DNA from: Pseudomonas frederiksbergensis
GTDB taxonomy: Bacteria; Pseudomonadota; Gammaproteobacteria; Pseudomonadales; Pseudomonadaceae
NCBI RefSeq assembly: GCF_003732705.1
Contig: NZ_MOBR01000018.1
Location: 1 to 64,000 of the forward strand
Length of the DNA: 64,000 bases
Direction: 5' to 3'
The position numbers were made by a program, and so were the translations under genes. Of this stretch, positions 48,101 through 57,100 are shown piece by piece. The notes beneath the pieces are model-generated. The model searched no databases. It saw only the letters and a list, made by a program, of their open reading frames with translations, and was not told the origin of the DNA. The number at the start of each line of letters is the position of its first letter. Positions within the stretch are counted from its first letter, which is position 1.

Positions 48101-51100
48101 TGACACGCTGCAACTCCAAGGCGTGAGCCTGGACAACAGTCACGGCACGCTCTCTAGCCAGAACGGCCTGACGCTGGCCTTGACCGGTGCGCTGGACAAC
48201 AGCGCGGGGCTGCTCAACAGCGAGGCGGCACTGACCGTCAACGCGGACTCTCTGGACAATGCCTCCGGCAGCCTGTCCAGCGCCAACGCGCTCAACCTCA
48301 CCACCGTCGGTGCATTGCGAAATCAGGGCGGCTCAATCACCACTGACGCGCAGCTCAATGTCCGCAGCGCCAGCCTCGATAACCGCAGCCACGGCCAGTT
48401 GACCGGCAAGGGTGCCACGCGCGTTGACACCGGCGCTTTCGATAACAGTCAGGGCGGTCGGTTGACCAGCAGCAATACCCTGAATCTGACCGCAGGCCAG
48501 GTGACCAACCAGAACACCGGACGGATTGCCAGTGCCATGGCGCTGAATGCCAGTGTCACCGGGCTGGATCAACAAGCCGGCGAGATGTTCAGCAACACCG
48601 CGCTGTCCCTCGATCTGAATCACGGCCAGTTGAATAATCAGGGTGGTTTGATCAACGCCCCTGGCGCCCTGGTGCTGAAAAACCTCAACGGCGTCGCCAA
48701 CCAGAACGGCGAAATCTCCAGCGGCCAAGCCTTCACCCTGGCCGCACAAAACCTCGACAACAGCGGCGGCAAGCTGCTCAGCAATCAAGGCCTGACGCTG
48801 CGCGTCGCCCAAGTATTCAACAACCTAAAGGGCGCGGTTTCTGCCGCGAGTCTGGACATTACCAGCGCCAGCCTGGACAACACCGAGGGTCTGCTCAGCA
48901 GCCGCGACGGACTCAACCTGAGCGTCGATGGCGCACTGACCAACCACAAAGGCACGCTGATCGCCGACGGTGACCTGCTGCTCACGGCCGCCACGGCGGA
49001 CAACAGCCTGGGTCAGATTTCCAGCAAGAAAAACCTCACCGCGCAGATCGGCAGCCTGCAACAACAGGGCGGGCAACTGATCGCCCAAGGCTCCCTGACG
49101 CTGACCGGCGACACGCTGGATAACCGGCAGGACGGCCTTGTGGGTTCAACCAACGCGCTGAACATCCATGTCGGCAACATCGATAACCGTGGCGGCGAAC
49201 TGTCCAGCCAAGACGCGATCACGTTGACCGGCCAGCAACTGAACAACAGCGACAACGGCAAACTCCTGGCGCAAAAAGCCCTGACGCTCAACGTCGCGCA
49301 GATCACCAACCGAAACAACGGACTGCTGTCCGGCAAGTCCGGGTTGAACGTGATCGGCACCTCGTTGAATAACAGCGGCGGCTCGCTGGTCGGCCTCAAA
49401 GGCATCGACATCAACTTGAGCGGCGCCCTCGATAACAGCCAGGGCCTGATCAGCAGCGAAGACACTTTGGGCTTGCGCGTCGGCAGCCTGGGCAACAACG
49501 GCGGCAGCGTTTCCAGTGCCGGCCTGCTGACCCTCGACAGCGTCGGCGCCCTGAACAACCAGGGCGGCGAACTGATCACCGACGGCGCGCTGGATCTGCG
49601 CAGCGCCAGCCTCGACAACCGCGCGCAAGGCAGCATCAGCAGCAAAGGCGCGCTATCGATTCGCACGGGTGATTTCGATAACAGCCAATCGGGCCGTGTC
49701 AGCACCGGCGACAGGCTCGATCTGACGGCCGCGCAATTGACCAACCGAGACGCCGGCAGCATCGGCAGCAGCAAGGCACTGGTTGCCAGCGTCAACGGAC
49801 TGGATCAACAGAACGGCAAGCTGTTCAGTAACACCGCGCTGACCCTCGATATGAACAACGGTCAGTTGAACAACCAGGGCGGTTTGATCAACGCCCCCGG
49901 TGCGTTGCTGCTGAAAAACATCAATGGCGTCTTGAACCAGGGCGGCGAAATCTCCAGCGCCCAGGCGTTTACCCTGGCCGCCCAACGCCTCGACAACAGT
50001 GGCGGCAAGGTGCTGAGCAATCAGGATTTGACGCTGCGCATCGCCCAGGCGTTGAACAACGTCAAAGGCTTGATCGCCGCCGCACGCATCGACGCCAGCA
50101 CCGATACCCTGGACAACACGGGCGGCACGTTGACCAGTCGCGGTGATCTGGAACTGACCACCAATGGCCTGCTGACGAACCGGGATGATGGGCTGATCAA
50201 CGCGGCGCAGGCACTCAAGGTGACTGCGGCCAATCTCGACAACCAGGCAGGGCAACTGCTGGGCAAGAATGCGCTGACGGTAAACACCGGTACGCTGAAC
50301 AACACCGCCAAGGGGTTGATCAACAGCCAGGGCACTTTGAACCTCACCGCCGCCAGTCTGGATTCCAGTAACGGTGGTGAAGTCTCCGCGCACGGGGATA
50401 TGGGCCTCGCGCTGAATGCGCTGACCCAAACCGGTGGACGTTTGCTCGGTGACGCCGGGTTGACGCTGGATATGAACGGCGCCGACCTGAATAACCGCAA
50501 TGGCCTGATCATCGCCAAGGGACCGTTGAGCCTCAACCGTTTGAAGGACCTGAACAACCAGGGCGGAGAAATCTCCAGCAGTCAGAGCTTCACCCTGGCC
50601 GGCGGCAACCTCGATAACAGCAACGGCAAACTGATCAGCAACAACCTGCTGACTCTCAACGCCAACACGCTGCTCAACCAGAACGGGTTGCTGTCCGGTT
50701 GGCAAGGCTTGAGCGTCAATGGCGGCGCTCTCGACAACCGCAACAATGGCACGCTCTCCAGTCGCAATGGCGATGTCTCGGCCAGCCTCAGCGGCACGTT
50801 GCTCAATGGTAATGGCGGGGCGCTGGTCAGCCAGAAGGCGTTGAATATCAGCGCCCTTAGCGTCGATAACCGGGGCGGCATTCTGTCCAGTGGTGCGGGT
50901 CAGACGTTGAATATCAGCGGCGTGCTGGACAACAGTCAGAACGGCCTGATCGACAGCGGCGCCGCTCTCACCGTCCAGGCCGGTTCGCTGAACAACGCAG
51001 CAGGCAACATGACTGCGCAGCAGGATTTCAGCCTGGTGGGCAGCACGCTGGATAACAGCGGCGGCAACTTGAGCAGCAAGGGCGCCGTGACACTCGACTT

Positions 51101-54100
51101 GCTGGGCGCTCTGACCAACACCAACGGCAAACTCGCCAGCGCTGGCGCGTTGCTGTTGCGTCGCAGCAGCCAGATCAGCAACCAGGGCGGGCAACTGGTC
51201 AGCCAGGGCCTGATGACCCTGAACACTGGCAGTCTCGACAACCGCAACCGTGGCACCGTCGCCGCCAGCAACAGCCTGGTTCTCACCGCCGGCGGAGCGG
51301 TTCTCAACAACGCCGATGGCCTTATCTACAGCCAGAACGCCGACGTTCAATTGCAGGCAGGCAGCCTTTCCAACGCCAATGGGGCGCTGCAAAGCCAGGG
51401 CGCATTGAGCGTCAACGTCACCGGCGACATCGATAACCAGAACGGCCGGATCATCGCCCAGGGCGGCGATCTGGGTATCAATGCAGCCACGCTCGACAGC
51501 CGTGGCGGTGTGTTGTCCAGCCTGCAAGGCGCCTTCACCGCACGTGTGACCGGTGTCCTGAAAAACGGTTACGACCTCAATCGCCAGGGCGGCGTCATCC
51601 AGGCCCAACGCCTGAACCTCACGGCGCTCGCCGGTTTCGACAATTACGGTGGTCGCGTCTCGGCACGCACCGGCGATGTGCTGGTCACCACTTCCAATTT
51701 CGACAACCGCAACGGCGGTCTCTATGCCAAAGGCCGGGTCGGCGTCACTGCCAATGGTTTCGATAACAGCGGCGGACAGATTGCCGGCGGGCAGATTGAC
51801 CTCAGCCTGAGCGGCGCACTGAACAACCGCCTCGGCATTATCGAAAGTGACGGCACCCTGGGCGTCAGCGCGTCCAGCGTCGACAACCAGACCGGCAAAC
51901 TGCGCGCTCTGGGTCAGACTGGCGCGACTCAGTTCAACATCGGTGGCGTCTTTGACAACCGCAGCGGCGTGCTCGAAAGCGCCAACAGCGACCTCAACTT
52001 CAACGTCGGCAGCTTCCTCAACACGGGCGGCAGCCTGTTGCACGTCGGCACCGGCAACCTCGGCATCTCCACCGCCAACGTCACCAACGCCGGCGGCAGC
52101 CTCGTCACCCGTGGCGGCCTGACCCTCAACGCCGACAGTTGGACCAACAGCAGCGTCATCCAGGCCGGACGCCTGACCGTCAACGTCAACAACTTCAGCC
52201 AGACCGCCAGCGGGCAACTGCTGGCCTCCAGTGCGTTCGTGGGCACGGGCGGTAATTGGAGCAACGATGGGCTGATTGCCAGTGACGGCACGTTGAACCT
52301 GAACATTGGCGGGACGTACTCCGCCAACGGCCGGATGACCAGTCTCGGTAATCTGAGCGTCGGCGCTGCGCAACTCAATCTGAGCAACGCCGCGAGCATT
52401 GCCGGTGGCGGTAGCTCGAGCATCAGCGTGGGCGGGCAGTTGACCAACTATGGTCGATTGACGTCAGCGGCCGACCTGACGGTGAACGCCGGCGGCATGG
52501 CTAACTTCGGGACGTTGGGCGCTGCGCAGAACCTGACCTTGACCACGCCGACACTGCTCAACAGTCAGGGCCTGATTTTCAGCGGCACCGACATGCAGCT
52601 GAACGTGGCGAATTTCACTAACAACAAGGGCGATCTCTACGGCCTGCGCAACGTCAGCATCAATGGCTATGGTTCGGCGCAGGCAGGGCAGGTGTCGAAC
52701 ATCTCCGGCTCCATGGAGAGCGGAGGCCGCTTCGCAATCAACGCGGCTGCGTTTGAAAACCGCACCGAAGGTTCCGATGGTGTGCAGAACTTTGGCGTGG
52801 GCCGCACGCTGGTCAAGGGCTCCATTGCCGTGCAGTGCTTCGACTGCACCGGCGACCGCTATGAAGTCAACTACATCGTCCGTGAGACCTACAACGCCGG
52901 GGAGGACAGCGACAACACAGCCTCTGCTCAGTTGATGGCCGGCGGTGATTTCGTCTTCAACGGCGGCAACTTCCTGAACAGCAAAAGCACGATTGCTGCT
53001 GTGGGCAACATCTCCATTCAAGCCGATAACGTGAAGAACATTGGTGCCGTGAGCGGTCTCGTGGAACGCACCCGGGTTTATAAACAGGGCGGATCGGAGC
53101 AGGAAGCCTTCGGCGACAACGTCATCCGTTACTTCCTGCCGCTCGTCGACGCGTACAACCAGCGCAACAACCCGGAGTTCCCGAAGGTTTATTACAAGGA
53201 CGCATCGGGTGCTCTGCTTCTCGGCACTCCTTATTCGGCGATCTTCAGACAAGGCGGCGGCAAAGGCGAGCATGAGGATTTCAAGTACATCGGCATCAAG
53301 GATGCAAACGGCGTAGCCGTAGGCAGCTACCGCTATCCGAACACCCTGGTCGGCTATCAATGGGGCACAACCCCCGTATCGCTCTACGACCCAGGCAACC
53401 TGGTTGCCCTGCCGTCTGCAATCGAAGGTCTGAGAAAGATCGACGACCAGGAAGTCTCCCAGAACGGCACCGCCAATGCCGGGCGCAGCGCTGTCATCCA
53501 GGCGGGCGGTAACGTCTCGATCACCGCGACTGAAGATCTGCAAAACAGCGTCATTCATCACGACTACACCGTCGGTGGCGGGACCAACAAAGTACAAAAC
53601 ACGCGGTCCTCGGGATCGGGTGGCACGACGGTGGTGCGGATCAACGCCCAGTTGCCTCCCGACCTCGCCCAACAACAAGTCAACCCGTTGAGCCTCCCGG
53701 GCTTCAGCCTGCCGACCGGCCAAAACGGCTTGTTCCGTCTGAGCGGACAATCGGGCAACAACGCCCAGGCCACTCAGGTCAGCACCGCCCCACAAAATTG
53801 GACCGTCGCCGGCGCCAGCGTCTCGGTGGCCCAACGCGAACAAGTCGTCCCGGACACTCAGGCGCGTGACATCCAGATCGGCGCGGTCGGTCAGGTATCC
53901 ACGGCCACCCGTCAACTGGCCACCGCCACCCGCCAAGGCCTGGCGGTGAGCGCCAACGCTTCGACCTTCGACACCTCTGCGCCCGCCGATTCCGGCAGCG
54001 GTGCGTTCCCGGTTCCCGGGCATCAGGCGGATACCACGGGTAAGACCACCGTCGGTAATGTGGTCGGTGTCCAGGCCGGTGTGGGCGCCATCGGTAACGT

Positions 54101-57100
54101 GATTGGCGAAACCGGTGTCACTGCGGTTGATCACATTGCCCAGGTCAAAACGGGCATCACCCCGGCCGGCGGCTCGACCGCAGTGGCGGCTGTCACCAGC
54201 GTGCAGACCGGCGTGACCGCTGCGCCTCAAGTCGTCGCAGTGCAAACAGGCGCCGCGACCGCGCCGAATGTCGTCGGTGTGCAAACAGGTACGGCCCCGG
54301 TCAACATGCCGGTTCAACCCGGTGTGGTCGTGCTTCCCGGGCAAAACGCCGTGCAGGCCGTCACCTCGCCAGCGATCACCCAGGTCGCCCCGGCCGCCGC
54401 GCAAACCCTCACCCGGGTTCAAGGCGTCCCGAGCTCAAGCGCCCAACCCAATAGCAACAAATACCTGATCGAAACCAACCCGGTACTCACCGACCTCAAG
54501 CAATTCATGAGTTCGGATTACCTGCTCGCGGGCCTCGGCTACGACCCCGATATCGCCGCCAAGCGCCTGGGCGATGGCCTGTACGAACAACGCCTCATCC
54601 AGCAAGCCGTCACCGCTCGCACCGGCCAGGCGTTCATCGATGGACAGACCTCTAACCAGGATCAGTTCAAGTACCTGATGAACAACGCCATCGCCAGCAA
54701 GGACGCGCTCAATCTGGCGGTGGGCGTGACCCTCACGTCGCAGCAAGTCGCGGCGCTGACCCACGACATCGTCTGGCTCGAAGAACACGAAGTGAATGGC
54801 GAAAAAGTCCTGGTGCCGGTGCTGTACCTGGCCCAGGCCGACAATCGCCTCGGACCGAACGGTGCCCTGATTGCCGGTAAAGACGTCAGCCTGATCGCCG
54901 GCCAAAACCTCGACAACGTCGGCACCCTGCGCGCCACCAATAACCTGTCGGCCCAGGCCGGCAACGACATTGTGAACAGCGGCCTGATCGAAGCAGGCAA
55001 TCGCCTCGACCTGCTGGCCGGCAACGACATCGTCAACAAGGCCGGCGGCATCATCAAAGGCCGAGACGTGAACCTCACCGCGATCAATGGCGACATCGTC
55101 AACGAACGCACCATGACCTCCCAGGACAACAACCTCGCTGGCCAGCGCCACTCCGAATTTGCCGACAACGCCGCCCGCATCGAAGCCGCCAACGACATGA
55201 GCGCCTCGGCCGGGCGCGACATCAACAACCTCGGCAGCGTGCTGCAAAGCGGCCGCGACCTGACCCTCAAGGCCGGGCGCGACGTCAACATCGTCCCCAC
55301 TCAACTCAGCAACAGCGTGGTCCTGGACAGCAAACACACCAACAGCGACATCACCCAGTTCGGCAGCACCGTCACCGCCGGCCGCGACCTGTCAGCCCAG
55401 GCCGGGCGCGACATCAACGTCATCGCCAGCCAGATCGACGCCAAGCGCGACATCAGCATGGCTGCCACGGAAAACCTGACCATCGGCACCGCCGCGGACG
55501 AGGAACACTCCCTGTCCAAAAGCAAAAAACTGACGGTGCAGGAAGACCACGTCAGGCAGGTCATGTCAGGCATCACGGCGGGCGGCAGCGTCAAACTCGA
55601 CGCCGGCAAAGACCTCGCCGTGATCTCCAGCCGCATCACCGCCGGCGACGAAGCCTACCTGGTGGCGGGCAACAACCTCGACATCCTCGCGGCGCAAGAC
55701 AGCGATTATTCGCTGTACGACAAGAAGAAAAAGGGCTCTTTCGGCGCGAAGAAAACCAAGCGTGATGAAGTGACCGATGTGAAGAACATTGGTAGCGAAA
55801 TTACTGCTGGGGGGGATCTGACGCTGGTGAGTGGTGGGGATCAGCGGTATCAGGTGGCGAAGCTTGATAGTGGTGCGGATATCACGTTGGAGAGTGGTGG
55901 GGGGATTACGTTTGAGGGGGTGAAGGACCTGCATCAGGAGAGTCACGAGAAGAGCAACAGTGACATGGCCTGGACCAGCGCCAAGGGTAAAGGCAACACG
56001 GATGAAACCCTGCGCCAGAGCGTACTCACCGCCAAGGGCAACCTGGCGATCAAAGCCGTGGATGGCCTGCACATCGATGTCAAACAGATCGACCAGAAGA
56101 CCGTGGGCGAAGCCATCGACGCGATGGTCAAGGCCGATCCGGATCTGGCGTGGCTCAAAGACGCAGAGAAGCGCGGGGATGTGGATTGGAAACTGATCAA
56201 GGAAACCCACGAGTCGTTTAAATACAGCAACTCCAGCCTGGGTCAGGGCGCGATGCTGGCGATCATTATCATTGTTACGGTACTGACGGCGGGGGCGGCG
56301 AGTGCGGCGGTAGGAGCAGCTGCTAGTGCTGCAGCGGGTTCGGGGACAGCGATGGCTGCTGCCGGAACAGTGACGGTAGCTGGCGTTTCTTCCACAGTCG
56401 CCGCGGGCTTTGGCAACGTTATGGTCTCTAGTGTGCTGACATCGATGGCGAGTTCCGCTGCGGTGAGCACGATCAATAACCGAGGTAATGTTGGCGCGGT
56501 TTTAAAAGATCTGACATCGAAAGACAGCTTGAAGAATTATGCTGTCGGAGCCGCGACCGCCGGATTTACATCCGCTTATCTAGATGGAACGTTTGGCGTT
56601 ACTGGCGACAACGTCAATAAAGTTACTCACGGTTTCGACCTGAGCAGCCTGGAAGGAATCGGCAAGTTTGCTGCCTATTCCAGCGCTCAAGGAGTTTTTC
56701 AAGCTGGAGCTAGTACTCTCGTATCCGGCGGAAGCCTTGGTGAGAATCTACGTTCTGTCCTGAGCGAACAGGCGCAGGGTGTCCTGAGAGGCATCGCCTT
56801 TAACGCGGTTGGGGATTACGCAAAACTACAAAAGTGGGACGACGGTAGTCTTCAAAAAATAGCTTTGCATGCCTTGGTTGGCGGCATGCTCAGTGAAGCA
56901 GCAGGCAAAGGATTTATTACCGGAGCAACCGCTGCTGGTGCCAATGAAGCACTGAGCAATAGTCTTTCGACCTTAGTCAAAGGCGATCCCAAGCTCCAAC
57001 TGGCTGCATCCCAACTGGTTGGGCTGACTGCTGCTGGAGTGGTAGGGGGAGATCTCCAGACGGGTATTGATATTGCCAAAGATGCGACTGCATACAATCG

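Noticed and set aside
43335..52373. Long minus-strand open frames opposite cdiA (for example 43335-45839 and 49653-52373)
   Set aside because: They are antisense shadows created by the high-GC repetitive coding bias of cdiA; they lack ribosome-binding sites and plausible protein composition.
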